Shown here: in pieces, positions 54,701 to 64,000 of the stretch | Position numbering within the stretch: position 1 is the first letter of the stretch | Layout: the number at the start of each line of letters is the position of its first letter | Assembly (NCBI GenBank): GCA_001724265.1 | Contig: MEDY01000102.1 | Span: 31,881 to 95,880 of the forward strand | Length of the DNA: 64,000 bases | Source of the DNA: Rhizaria sp. SCN 62-66 | Taxonomy: Eukaryota; Rhizaria, unplaced | Direction of reading: 5' to 3' | Made by a program: the position numbers and the translations under genes | Notes under the pieces: model-generated | Told to the model about the DNA's origin: nothing | Database searches by the model: none | Seen by the model: only the letters and a program-made list of their open reading frames with translations

Positions 54701-54871
54701 GGCTTCACTTACAGACGCGCGCGGTTGCGCGTGTAGCTTGTTTGTGCTCTCATGCGGCTTGATTTCTGCGTCATATGCCGCAGTGTCCGCTGCGGAGCGC
54801 GCGGGTTCGCCTTGGAGGGGGCTCTCGGGCACAGCCGCGGCTGCGTCGGGAGGGCGCGGGGATGTACTCAT
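48743..54871 (-). CDS. MAP2K-like Ser/Thr kinase with very long N-terminus and two in-frame TAG codons
   Basis: From ATG 54871 (MSTSPRPPDAAAA) the frame runs 2,042 codons to TAA at 48743, interrupted only by TAG at codons 240 and 295. If TAG ends translation, the usable start would be ATG 53857. The kinase domain lies at about 1650-1900 with all catalytic elements: glycine loop ELGRGASALV, VAVKALPL, HRDVKPANVLL, DFGLAKAL, GGTIVFLSPERV and WALGLSLFKLATG. The activation-segment style is MAP2K-like. A C-terminal extension of about 140 residues ends in a helical segment (LAEQMGWRWVDAKAAVEAH). The 1,600-residue head is Ser/Ala/Gln-rich and disordered, probably regulatory. The last codons (SQVRKT) could instead be read as the start of an intron at GTAAGA, but that does not match local donors. 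Substrates are unknown. Confidence 0.85.
53987..53989 (-). other. In-frame TAG, codon 295 of the kinase frame
   Basis: Read on the minus strand between AQAQQL and HCGSPTATV; the frame remains open on both sides. It could also be the acceptor end of a hypothetical 183-base intron (53987-54169) whose removal keeps the frame. Confidence 0.75.
54152..54154 (-). other. In-frame TAG, codon 240 of the kinase frame
   Basis: Read on the minus strand between DSVPFQS and SHSPLELQSQ. Flanking codons are Ser/Gln/Leu-rich, like the rest of the head region. It would be removed by the same hypothetical intron that spans the second TAG. Confidence 0.75.
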
Positions 54872-55750
54872 TGCGCCATGCACCGCAATACGCAGCACAG
54901 GTTCGCGCGCGGGGTTAATGGTGCTGAGATCGTAAAGCAGGAGTCGTTGATTGTGGAGCAACAGATGCATGCGAATGATGGTGGGTCAAGTTGGAGAGGT
55001 GAGAGGGCCAGTCGCGCAAAGCAAAATCATGATATCTAAGAGCATCAAGTTGAAGATACGTGTTTCCTCTAGTTTTGTGTGTTGTGTTGAAAAATTGCAA
55101 CCTTGGAGACCTGTTTGACGTTGTGGGGTATGCATGTGTGCAGATTCCGAAGACGAGATTTTGCTGTTGATGTGACGCAGAATGAAATACAGCATTGCCA
55201 CTCAAAGACGGCACGGTAGCGCACATCAACTTGTAAAGTACAAATTTTCAAATGAAACAGTAAGGTACATAACATAAACACCCGATTAACGATGATTCCA
55301 CAGAAATATTGAGTGAGAAAGATTGAGGGTCTCGCTTTACTCGGTGAGCAAGCGAGCGATGGCCGACTGGGTTCGCAAAAAATCGGAGATCGCGGCTGAG
55401 TTGGGGGCATCTTTCGCGCAAGATTCTCAGTGTTGAGTATCGCAAATTTAAAGTGTACAATTTGCACTGTGAATCAATACTCACAAACAACACCCTTTGC
55501 TCTTTTGAGACTTCCTATGTCTTCTTGAACTACTTCGATCTAGCTTCTTAAGTTGACCATCCTCGCCATCTTGCTCTTGCTTTCATTTCTCACACTATCT
55601 GCTCCCTTCAATTCTTTTTGGTAGCTTGTTTAAGGGCATCTAGATCTTGCCACTCTTATAACCTGCGCATCTTTACAGTAGCCGCCCCAGACCAGTCACA
55701 CCGCGCTTCCCCGCAGGCCTTCCCGGCTCTCGCCTCGCACCCGCCGCAGC
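54872..55750. promoter_or_regulatory. Divergent spacer between kinase and PRP40-like genes
   Basis: 879 bases, A+T-rich, containing both upstream regions. A pyrimidine-rich leader precedes ATG 55751. No RNA gene or repeat is recognised. Confidence 0.4.
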
Positions 55751-58700
55751 ATGTCGGAGACCGAGGTCCCTGCCACTGCCACGGCCGCCCCGGCCGCCAC
55801 GGCCGCCGCAGCGACCCCGACCGCGGCATCCACACCCGCCAGCACCACCACGTCCGCCACACCCGCCGCGGCGGCCCCGCGCGCGCAGGAGCGCCTTGGC
55901 CGCAGCGACTGGTGGATCTACCGGCCCCCGTCCAACGGACGACCGTATTACTTCAACGCAAAGACCCAGGTCACCAGCTGGACGCGGCCCGTCGGCGACG
56001 ACATTCCGCCCGCTGATGCCGCTCCGGCTACCGCTGCCCCTGCTGCTGCTGCTGCGGCGGCGGCGGCGGTCAGCACCCCGGCCTCGCAGCCCGCGACTGC
56101 GAGCTCTGCCACCACCGAGGCTGCGGCCAAGCCTGCCGCCGCTGCCGCCGCTGCCACTGCTTCCGCCGCGACCAAGACCGAGACTGCGGCTGCTGTTGCT
56201 GGTGCTCCTGCGACCGCGCCGCCGCCGCCGTCGCGCGAGGCTATTGCAGACGCCTGGCGGCAGTACGCGACCCCCGAGGGCCGGCTTTACTTCCACAACC
56301 CGCTGACGCGCGCGACGGTGTGGCAGCGCCCGCCCGAGATGGCGCCGCCGCCGCACATCATCACCGCGCGTATCCGCTTCCCCGAGGACCGCGCGCGCTT
56401 TGTCAAGGGTGTGCTCGCCGAGCTCGGCCGCCGCTCCGCCGCCGTCAACGCCGCCAAGGCCGCCAAAGCCGCCGCGACGGAGCAGGCGCGCATTGACGAC
56501 ATCCACAAATCGCGCGCGCGCCGCGCCTCCGCCAAGGCCGCCGTGGCCGAGCGCGCGGCCGCGACGGCCGCGGCCGCGCTGGCACGCCGCGTTGCGATCA
56601 TGGGCGCGGCCGGCGACCCCGCGACGGCGGCGCAGTACGGCACCGCGCGCGACGCCGAGCTCGCCTTCGCGGCGATGCTCGAGGAGCGCGTGGGCGGCGC
56701 CGACCTGGCCTGGCCCGCCGCGCTCCTGCGCATTGCGCGCGACCCGCGGTTTGGCGCGCTGGTGACACCGCGTGCGCGCCGCGAGGCGTACTCGCGCTTC
56801 CTCGCCTCGGCCGCGGACCGCCGCGCCGCGCGCGACGCCGCGGCCGAGCGCGAACACGTGACCGCGTTGTCGGCCGCCGTCGCCGGCGAGGGCCCGCTCG
56901 CGCTGGCGCTGCCGCCCAAGCCGCGCTGGTCGGCCGAGCGCGACGCCGTGCTCGCGCTGCCCCCCGCGGCCGCGCTGCGCTCGTTGTGGGCTGCCGCCGA
57001 GGCGCGCGCGCGCCGCGGGCCCGGCGAGGCGCCCGGCGCGCGCGACTACGACGAGGCCGAAGACCGGCTGCGCGGGTTGTTTTACCGCGTCGTGGACGAA
57101 CAGGACCGGCGCCGCGCGGACGAGGAGAAGCAGCGCCGCCGCGCAGTCTTCTCCGCATTCGAGGACTTGCTGTACGAGCACTCGCTGCTCAAGCGCAAGC
57201 CCGCGGCCGTGACGTCGCCCGAGGCCGCCGCGACGCTCCACGACGAGCTGGCCGCCGCCTGCGCCGCGCAAGCCGCTGCGGGCGCGGCGGCGCAGCCCCC
57301 GCTGGTTTTCCCTGGCGCCGTGTGGCGCACTGCGCTGACGGACGCCCGGTTGACCGGCGACGCACGCTTCGCCGCCGTCGAGTCCGACCAAGAGCGACTC
57401 GCGCTATTCGACGTCGTCGCCGCCGCGCTGGCCGACGCCGAGGCCGAGGCCGCGCGCCACGCCGAGGCCGCTGACGCCGCCAAGACGGCCGCCGCTGAGG
57501 ACGCCTTTGTCGCCGCGCTCGACGCGATGTCCGCCGGGGCCGCCACCGCGTTTGCCGCGCTGGCGCCCGCGGCCGTGGCGTCCGCCGCGCCTGCGTACGC
57601 GCCCGCGGCGGGTGACCCGGCGTGGTTGCGCGCGCTCTTCACCGCGCGCTACGGCGCCGTGCCGCCGTCTCTGTACCCGCTGACGCCCATCGCGCCGCCC
57701 GCGTTCGTGTTCTCGCACACGGCCGCGGCGGCGTCCCCGGAGCTGTCGGCGCTGCGCGCGCTGCTCACGCGCCCCGTCCCGCGCTTCTCGGGAACCGAGG
57801 CGCCGCTTCTTGAGGGCGCCGCGCTGGACGCGCGCCTCGACGCGCTCGTCGACCGCTGGAGCGCGGGGGTCAAGGCGCGGCTGCAGGGCGCGCGGCGGCT
57901 CTTCGCGGGCATGCTGGCCGAGGCGGGTCCCAGCGCCGCGGTGGCGCTCGACGGCGACTTCCACGCCGACTTCGAGGCGCGCTGGGCCAGCGACCCGCGC
58001 TACAGCGCTGCCGCCACCACCGCGACCAGCAGCGGCAGCGGCGGCGGTGCGATGACCGACGACGACCACAACAACGGTGGCAGTGCGAGCGTGCTCTCGC
58101 GCGCCGACGCGTGGCTCCTGTTCGCGACAGAGAAGGACCGCGTGCTCTTTGCCGCGCGCCGCTGCTGGCTGCGCGAGGTTGACGCGCGCGCTGACCTGGC
58201 CGACTTGCTCGTCAAGTCAATCACGCTGGGGTATATCCGCGAGAAGCTGGCGCGGCGCGAGGCCGAGTATGGCCGCGACGCACGAAACCGCCCGCTTGAC
58301 TCTGCCAGCGGTTCTACTGGTGATTCCGCCGCGAAGGAGCCCGCGGCGACGCCGTTCTCGTTCGTGATGTCTCCGCAGGAGTGCCTGCCGTACGGCGAGG
58401 CACTGGGCAAGCTCGACTGGCGCTGGCCGGATCATCTGGGCCAGCTGCGGCGCGACTTAGGCGCGCAGGCCGGCCGGTCTGAGGCCGTGCTCGACGCCGT
58501 GCTGGGCGAGGCCGGGCTCGAGGAGGGCCGCCAGAAGGTCTACTACGCGTTCTTGACCGAGATCCTGCGCCGGGTCGACGACGAGCGCGTCGCTGCGGAG
58601 AAGAATAGCAGCAGCAGCAGCAGCAGCAGCAAGAGCAAGGGCGCGTCTGATGGCGCCAGTGACAGTGCTTCTGGCAGTGGCAGTGCTGGCGGTCGCAAAC

Positions 58701-58798
58701 GGGGCGCGCCGTCGGAGCGCGAGGACGGGGATGACGCGGGCGCGGACGGCGGCGAAGACGGCGATGTTGAGGCACGCCGCACTCGCAGCAGGCGGTGA
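55751..58798 (+). CDS. PRP40: PRP40-like WW/FF-domain U1 snRNP splicing factor
   Basis: Single exon, 1,015 residues, TGA stop. Two WW domains lie at about 56-85 (DWWIYRPPSNGRPYYFN, then TSWTRP) and 166-196 (WRQYATPEGRLYFHN, then TVWQRP). FF domains follow: the first near 295-345 is clear (AFAAMLEERVGGADLAWPAALL, then DPRFGAL), and later ones near 470-570 and 710-780 are degenerate (VFSAFEDLLYEHSLL; ARRLFAGMLAEAG, then DPRYSA). PRP40 bridges the 5' splice site (U1 snRNP) to branch-point factors and the RNA polymerase II tail, using WW domains for Pro-rich partners and FF domains for phosphopeptides. The order WW-WW-FF(n) fits PRP40 better than TCERG1, which has three WW domains. A basic, acidic and Ser-rich tail ends ARRTRSRR. 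It is of interest here because local 5' splice sites are unusual. Confidence 0.88.
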   Translation: MSETEVPATATAAPAATAAAATPTAASTPASTTTSATPAAAAPRAQERLGRSDWWIYRPPSNGRPYYFNAKTQVTSWTRPVGDDIPPADAAPATAAPAAAAAAAAAVSTPASQPATASSATTEAAAKPAAAAAAATASAATKTETAAAVAGAPATAPPPPSREAIADAWRQYATPEGRLYFHNPLTRATVWQRPPEMAPPPHIITARIRFPEDRARFVKGVLAELGRRSAAVNAAKAAKAAATEQARIDDIHKSRARRASAKAAVAERAAATAAAALARRVAIMGAAGDPATAAQYGTARDAELAFAAMLEERVGGADLAWPAALLRIARDPRFGALVTPRARREAYSRFLASAADRRAARDAAAEREHVTALSAAVAGEGPLALALPPKPRWSAERDAVLALPPAAALRSLWAAAEARARRGPGEAPGARDYDEAEDRLRGLFYRVVDEQDRRRADEEKQRRRAVFSAFEDLLYEHSLLKRKPAAVTSPEAAATLHDELAAACAAQAAAGAAAQPPLVFPGAVWRTALTDARLTGDARFAAVESDQERLALFDVVAAALADAEAEAARHAEAADAAKTAAAEDAFVAALDAMSAGAATAFAALAPAAVASAAPAYAPAAGDPAWLRALFTARYGAVPPSLYPLTPIAPPAFVFSHTAAAASPELSALRALLTRPVPRFSGTEAPLLEGAALDARLDALVDRWSAGVKARLQGARRLFAGMLAEAGPSAAVALDGDFHADFEARWASDPRYSAAATTATSSGSGGGAMTDDDHNNGGSASVLSRADAWLLFATEKDRVLFAARRCWLREVDARADLADLLVKSITLGYIREKLARREAEYGRDARNRPLDSASGSTGDSAAKEPAATPFSFVMSPQECLPYGEALGKLDWRWPDHLGQLRRDLGAQAGRSEAVLDAVLGEAGLEEGRQKVYYAFLTEILRRVDDERVAAEKNSSSSSSSSKSKGASDGASDSASGSGSAGGRKRGAPSEREDGDDAGADGGEDGDVEARRTRSRR

Positions 58799-59238
58799 GC
58801 TTTCAATGACGTTCGTAACGAGTTAAGCTTCACAGCTCTCGATGCAAACACTCGGTTTCCTTCCTATAAGCTCGTATAATGGCCATCTCTGTTCTTAAAC
58901 ACATATAATCTTTGTATAATACAATAGTTCTATCATTATTCTATTCATTCGTGTTTGTATCATTCATAGTCGTAACACGTTTATAACTTACACCAATCTC
59001 ACGTTATTATCGCATCAAGTCACGAAGACATATCATGTGGTTAAGCGAGCTTTAAATTACACATGAGGACCATCAAGTACAACTATAAGCAGCGCGATGC
59101 TTTGTCATGCCTTTGATATTCAATAACAACTCACTTTCTCTCACCTCACCCAAGCTTCGAGTCACAAATCAACAGAAACACCAAAGCTCCTGATGCTCGG
59201 CAATGCAAAGCGTCCGTTAACTCTTTGCTTTGCCACAC
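58799..59238. other. Convergent spacer
   Basis: A+T-rich sequence between the tails of the PRP40-like and acid phosphatase genes; nothing recognisable. Confidence 0.4.
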
Positions 59239-61352
59239 TTAGTCGAAATGTTTCGAGTCAGCAATAACCTTTTGGGGCGGCTGCGCCCACGCCCAGCTAA
59301 GCTTGGGGTCAAAGGGCCCACACTCCTTACGGCGCTGCGCGATGCCACCCGTGCGGTAAAAGCCCAACGCTTCCTTGAAGTGGCCCAGCGGCATCACACG
59401 CACGACGTCACCGTTGAACACCGCGCGCACCCAGTACGGGTCTGTCAGCGCGCGCGGCGTCGCGTTCGCGCGCGTCACGTGCGGCCACTCGGTGCCGGGC
59501 GGCATTGTCTCCGTGTGAGAGAACTCGTCTCTGCGCATGAGAAACGAAGAGAGAGAAGCAAAACAGCAAAATGAAGCAGAAACGTGAGAATGTAGAACAG
59601 AGATCAAAGTCATAATAGATTATCAATTATTTATAGATAACGTCAAATTATAATTTTAGATATATGAAGCAACATCAATTACTATTTACACCATGTTGCG
59701 ATGACGTAAATCGTGTGCGTACCTGCGGGCGTGGTTGACGATGCTCTCGAGCTTGTTGTAGGCGTACTGCGGGTCCGTCGCGGCGGCGTCGCGGTGGCGC
59801 CACAACTCCAGCTCCACGTGCGTTGAAAACGGCGGCCACGACCGGAGCGGAATGCCCAGCACGGCCGCGAGGGGCGCGATCGTGGTGTCGTGGCCCGAGT
59901 ACACCACCAGCTTCGGCGGCTGCTCCGAGACCGGGGAGAAGCGTGCGTGCGGCGAGAAGGGGTCCTGGTTGGCCGCCTCGCCCACCCGCAGCGCGCGCGA
60001 CGTGTCGGCGGCGGCGGCCTTCTTGGCGGCGATCGCGGCCGTCTCCGCAGCCACAGCCTCAGCGGCGGCGGTGTCCCCCGCGGCCGCGGCGGCGCGCGCA
60101 CGCGCACACAGCTCCGCCTCCTTGCGGCGCGCGCGCTCTTCGGCGTACAGGTCAATGCTGGTGCGGACGTCGAACGTCGCGGGGCGGCGGCCCGAGGCGG
60201 CGAACTCGGTCATGCCAACGAGCCGGTCGACGAGCGGGCCGACGCCGAGGCGCAGCGACTGCGGGGTCGCGGCCAGGGCCTCGCGGAACTCGTGCCACGC
60301 CGCGCGCTCCACCACTGGCAAGAAGTCAGCAGGCAGGCCGGGCAGCAGCGACAGCTGGTGATACGTGCGCGAATGCGCCCAGTCACCCGCGGCGACCCAG
60401 CTCTGTGTGTCCATCGGGTCCACGCCCGCGCCCGCCTTGACGCGCGAACGCAAATCCTACAGAAATGGCGCGATAATGCAGCAGAATGAGCAATGGGAAA
60501 AAAATTATCAAAAAGTTAGGCAATGTTATTTAATCATTATTTAATTCCAAGATTGAATTATATTTGTTATGCGTAGCAATAATGCAAAGACAAGTCGTTG
60601 TAAAGTACCTGGAAGAGGGCCGAGTCTTCAACCTCAGCGACGGCGTCTGCGTGTGCGCGGCGGTAGTCGCGCAGCAGTGTGTGGCAGCCCTCGAGACGCA
60701 TGTTAAGCGCGTTATCGGGGTCGACTTGGTCGTCCAGGTGCGCCTGCGGCGGGGCACCGCCCGGGAAGAGGCCTTCGAGCGTGCGCTTGAGACTGAGACG
60801 CGCACGCGGGTACTTGGTCGACTCGACGTGCATGTACCGCTCGTCGAACGCAGAGGGCAGGAATCCGAGCTGCGTAGCGTAGCGCGCGCGAAGACGCTCG
60901 CCCAGCTCGACGCACATGCGCTCGCCGTTGACAGTGAGCTGCCCGGGGGCACAGGGCCGCAGCTCGGGGTCGTCGATCGCCTGGTCGGAGTCGTGGCATT
61001 TGGTCCAGTCGCGCGCGAACTGCTCTGGGTTCTCGAAGTCCAGCAGCGAGCACGTCGAGCGCGCCCCGTGGCGCATCACCACCTGCAGCTGCACCAACTC
61101 GAAGTCCGCCGGGTCAGGCTCTGCGTAGCTCATGGCAGGGGGAACAGTGGCGGCGCCGGTGGCGACGGCGGCGACGGGCTTGGCCGCATGGTTAGCAGCC
61201 GCGGCGTCGACGACGGGCGCAGAGATCGCGGGCGGAGCGGGTGCATCAGCGACCGAAGGCTTGTTAGGAGCCTTGGCAGCAGAAGCAACAATGACCGACG
61301 ATGCTGCAGCCGCACCGAAGCCACTGAGTAGCTTAAGGGAGTGCTTCCACAT
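59239..61352 (-). CDS. Histidine acid phosphatase (ACP6-like)
   Basis: Three exons: 60609-61352, 59723-60456 and 59239-59530 (TAA). Donors are GTACTT and GTACGC, and the 589-residue frame is unbroken. The N-terminus (MWKHSLKLLSGFGAAAASSVIVA) looks like a signal or mitochondrial targeting segment. The catalytic phosphohistidine motif VVMRHGARS (His95) and the distal acid motif YSGHDTTIAPL define branch 2 of the histidine phosphatase superfamily. Other family features are LTVNGERMCVELGERLRARY, the helix around LPVVERAAWHEF, and WPPFSTHVELELWRH. Human ACP6 hydrolyses lysophosphatidic acid in mitochondria; the substrate here is not determined by sequence. An Ala/Glu-rich helical insertion sits at about residues 330-385. 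The exon chain is supported by phase and by family order. Confidence 0.9.
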
Positions 61353-62189
61353 CTGTATGCAGGGTGACGTGACCGGGTGTTGAAGAAGTAGGTGAGTTCT
61401 GGGTCTATATTGTGCCAGTACATGTATAAATAACCAAACATGTGCTAACAACAGCATCACCAAACATATTACGGTTACATTCTATTTTACGATCGTTGCA
61501 TCGAGTACGTGAGTGATCTTTAAGACCCTTCAGTGCGATTGGCATATGACCACAAGCCACAATTCGCGCAGAAAAGTTACAAATCACTTTATTATCCTTA
61601 TACAACGAGCACAGCTGCCGTCGCTGACATTTTGCTTCCAAACGAAATCCATGTGGGCCCGCATGTTTTAGTTATTCAACTCTGTACATATTGCGCAACA
61701 TATCACCTCCGATTTTGACAAAGTTGTACATCGTATCATAAAGAACCATATGATTCCAACTTAGAGCAGCAGTCAAGAGTAAATTAATGCCGGATTCAGG
61801 TATGATACAATGTGGGCAGCTATACCCAAGTTGATTATAAGCAGGTTGCAATCATATTTTTGACTTAAATCGTTAAATTCCACCTGAATAACGTGACGTT
61901 AGTGCAAGACAATCAATTATAGACGCAAGATACCTAACGATGACATAGAAAATATAGTGATAACATACATTTATTTCAGGAACATACGGCTCCGCATTAT
62001 TTTCACAAGTTTTATTCATATATGCAGCGATATATGATCCGGAAACGTTTTAGAGGAGGTCCGGTTCCCAAAAAAGCACGAGGGATGAAATTGCATTTGT
62101 GTTTTTTGCGAACCGGGGCGGGGAATACCGAGACCCACTTAGATGATGAGGAACTTTGAAGGTGTTTTTCGTTTGAAAACCCAACGGAA
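61353..62189. promoter_or_regulatory. Divergent spacer between acid phosphatase and ATP synthase d
   Basis: 837 A+T-rich bases holding both upstream regions. No gene, RNA or repeat is recognised. Confidence 0.4.
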
Positions 62190-63039
62190 ATGATGCGTTC
62201 TACCCGTGCTGTGGCCCGCCTTCCTTTTAACTGGTACGTAATCATTTCTGACTACTATTCTGCCTTATCTCTCGCTCCTACGAACCCGCTTTGTGAGACG
62301 TGGTCGTCGTTGCTCACTTCCCAACCGTGCACTGTTGCTTTCCTTGCTTCTTTTGCGCTGCTATAGGCAGAAGGCCGTGTCTCGTTTCTTCCCCGCGTCT
62401 GGTCGCCAGTACAAGGACATCGACGCCAAGCTCGACGGCCTGTGGCGCGAGGTCTACGCCGCCCCCGAGGCCGTTGCGCCCATTGACTGGGCTTCGTGGA
62501 GCAAGAAGATCCAGGACAAGGCTGCTGTCGAGGCTATCAAGCGCGAGTACGAGGCCAAGACCTTCGCGGCCCCCGTCCCGGACGTCTACCAGACCCCCGA
62601 GCAGTTCAAGCAGGCCCTGGCCGACGCCAAGGAGGCCGGCGAGTTCTCCACCGAGTACAGCAAGAAGCTCCAGACTGAGCTGGCGTCGCTCGAGAAGAAG
62701 AAGAAGGAGTGGTACTTCTACACCCTCGAGGCGCTCTACGGCGAGCTCCCCGGCTACGAGGCCGAGCTTGCGCGCTTCCGCGAGGACCTCCACCCCTCCG
62801 TGCCCTCCGAGGTCATCGCTGCGATCGAGACTCTGTCCCCTGAGGAGATCATTGCCTCCCTCAAGGCCGGCAAGCTCCCCGCGTTCCCCGTCGCCGCCAT
62901 CCAGGCCCTCCCCAAGGACTCCCCCGTCCGCACCGCCATCGCCGCCGAGTACGAGGCCTACCGCAACGAGGCTGCCGCCAAGAAGGTCAAGACCCCCACT
63001 CTCGACGCCATCATCGCCGGCCCCGTCGCCGCCCTCTAA
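62190..63039 (+). CDS. ATP5PD: Mitochondrial ATP synthase subunit d
   Basis: Exons 62190-62233 (MMRSTRAVARLPFN) and 62367-63039 (TAA), 238 residues; the 133-base intron has donor GTACGT and joins as N-W-QKAVSRF. An Arg-rich presequence precedes the family core: an N-terminal helix, PIDWASWSKKIQDKAAVEAI, the stretch leading to VPVPDVY, and a long charged helix (KLQTELASLEKKKKEWYFY). Subunit d is part of the peripheral stalk that holds F1 against rotation. It is about 75 residues longer than the human protein (161), the excess being an Ala/Glu/Pro-rich C-terminus. Codon use is the most strongly biased to C-ending codons in the window, which suggests high expression. Either of the two adjacent ATGs could be used. 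Confidence 0.93.
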
Positions 63040-63738
63040 GCACAACTACACTCGCTGTAGTCTGCTCAGCTCTCTTCTTCATGAAGCGTTGTGTACGGAG
63101 ACTCACAACTCTCTCCGCTGACGCTGGTGCGCTCATGCGCTTGTTATAATACGTACGTCTACAACCCATATATCCTAGCATTTATTGTTCACGCCTTTTT
63201 GCCCCTCTTAAGGACCCCGCTTATCATGTTTGCCTTCTTCCATGCTCTTCTCCTGGCTTTCCCAGTATGTCCCGGTTCACCGAAGTCCTCTTGACGCGGC
63301 TGTTCTCGGAGTCTTGCCGTGGCGGCTTCACTCGCCAGCTTAATTTATCCTTTGCCTTTTTGCTGGGAATAAACTCTTTTTCGTTTTTCATCCATCTTCA
63401 TCTCCTTTCACCGCTTTGAATTGCACCTATCGGGACCGGGCATGAAGAGATTTGGTCCCAAGATTGTTTTCACCCTAAGTGCCAATAAACTCGTACGGCG
63501 CGACTCGATCCAGAAAAAAAATGATATAACAGCTTATTATGTACTTTTGTATTACGGACAGGTTGAATAGTAAAACATCCTTCACAAACCGTGGGGCACG
63601 CCTTCTGACGAACGCAGACGATTCCAAGAATCGAGCGATGGGGGAAAGAGAGCGCAAGCGCACGCGGTTATCTTTTTACTCAACGGTCACGGAGAGAGAG
63701 GAGCTAAGTGAGGGCATCTATTTTACAAGATGCCGAAC
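63040..63738. other. Convergent spacer
   Basis: A+T-richer sequence between the tails of ATP synthase d and the Cys-rich gene. AATAAA occurs at 63368-63373, rather far from the stop but a possible poly(A) signal. No gene is seen. Confidence 0.4.
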
Positions 63739-64000
63739 TTACGCCTTGCAAGCGCAGCACTCCTGGCCGTTGGCGGCCTGGTACTTGACGGAGGCCATCA
63801 CCTCGGCGAACGAGGGGAGGTTCTCAGAGGTCACGGACTCGGAGGCGGAGATCATCGAGGCCTTGACGTTGGCGGGGTTGCAGGGGCAGCAGCCGAGGGC
63901 AGTGAGCTGCTGGGGGACGGGGGCCTGGTACTCGCAAGCGGGCTTCTCGCAGACGAGCTCGCACTTGGGGCGGGGGCACATGAGGGGCTTGCGGCACTTC
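63739..64000 (-). CDS. Cys-rich protein, N-terminus beyond window edge
   Basis: The visible 86 residues end with TAA at 63739. The left-reading sequence starts KCRKPLMCPRPKCELVCEKP, a Cys-Pro-Lys-rich repeat-like stretch, followed by GCCPCNPANVKASM, an ordinary helix (LPSFAEVMASVKYQAANG) and a final ECCACKA. Codon use is strongly C-biased. Regular cysteines suggest either a metal-binding or a disulfide-rich secreted protein. No family is recognised, and the 5' part is missing, so a signal peptide cannot be checked. Confidence 0.75.
   Translation of the reverse strand, partial: KCRKPLMCPRPKCELVCEKPACEYQAPVPQQLTALGCCPCNPANVKASMISASESVTSENLPSFAEVMASVKYQAANGQECCACKA

Overview
This is a 64 kb piece of a nuclear genome from a GC-rich, intron-containing microbial eukaryote, with about 20 protein genes on both strands. 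Coding exons are very G+C- and alanine-rich and carry long Ala/Ser/Gln/Gly low-complexity tracts, while introns and spacers are visibly richer in A+T. The gene set suggests a free-living flagellated, respiring protist. Axoneme and basal-body genes are CFAP45, a FOR20/CEP20-like protein and an LC8-type dynein light chain. Mitochondrial genes are NDUFAF5 and ATP synthase subunit d. There is also a candidate WASP-like actin nucleation promoter and a PRP40-like splicing factor. I cannot name the species.

Layout, left to right. 1-1218 (-): BAR-like protein, cut by the left edge. 1708-3966 (+): NDUFAF5. 4468-10716 (-): P4-ATPase lipid flippase with an inserted EF-hand. 11482-18651 (+): very large PH-like/polyproline protein ending in a WH2-central-acidic tail. 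19486-19821 (-): dynein light chain. 20411-21227 (+): EMG1. 21821-23311 (-): CFAP45. 23919-25799 (+): FOR20/CEP20-like. 26181-28411 (+): TMX3-like membrane thioredoxin. 29229-30329 (+): secreted Lys/Arg repeat protein. 30814-32997 (+): membrane protein ending in HDEL. 33891-34894 (-): small acidic protein. 35480-40960 (+): endopolyphosphatase/sphingomyelinase-like phosphoesterase. 41514-45227 (+): Ala-rich coiled-coil membrane protein. 46254-48020 (-): membrane-anchored PP2C. 48743-54871 (-): MAP2K-like kinase. 55751-58798 (+): PRP40-like. 59239-61352 (-): histidine acid phosphatase. 62190-63039 (+): ATP synthase subunit d. 63739-64000 (-): Cys-rich protein, cut by the right edge. Many neighbours are divergent pairs with 0.5-0.9 kb between their start codons.

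Two window-wide observations stand out. First, two genes are open across in-frame TAG codons: one TAG before the actin-regulatory tail and two in the kinase gene. None of the 19 complete genes ends in TAG (12 TAA, 7 TGA). This raises the possibility that UAG is a sense codon here, although unusual GC-rich introns could also explain both loci. Second, all 16 introns I could place have C at donor position +4, and 12 of them start GTACGY rather than GTRAGT. No transposon, CRISPR array, rRNA or confident tRNA was found.
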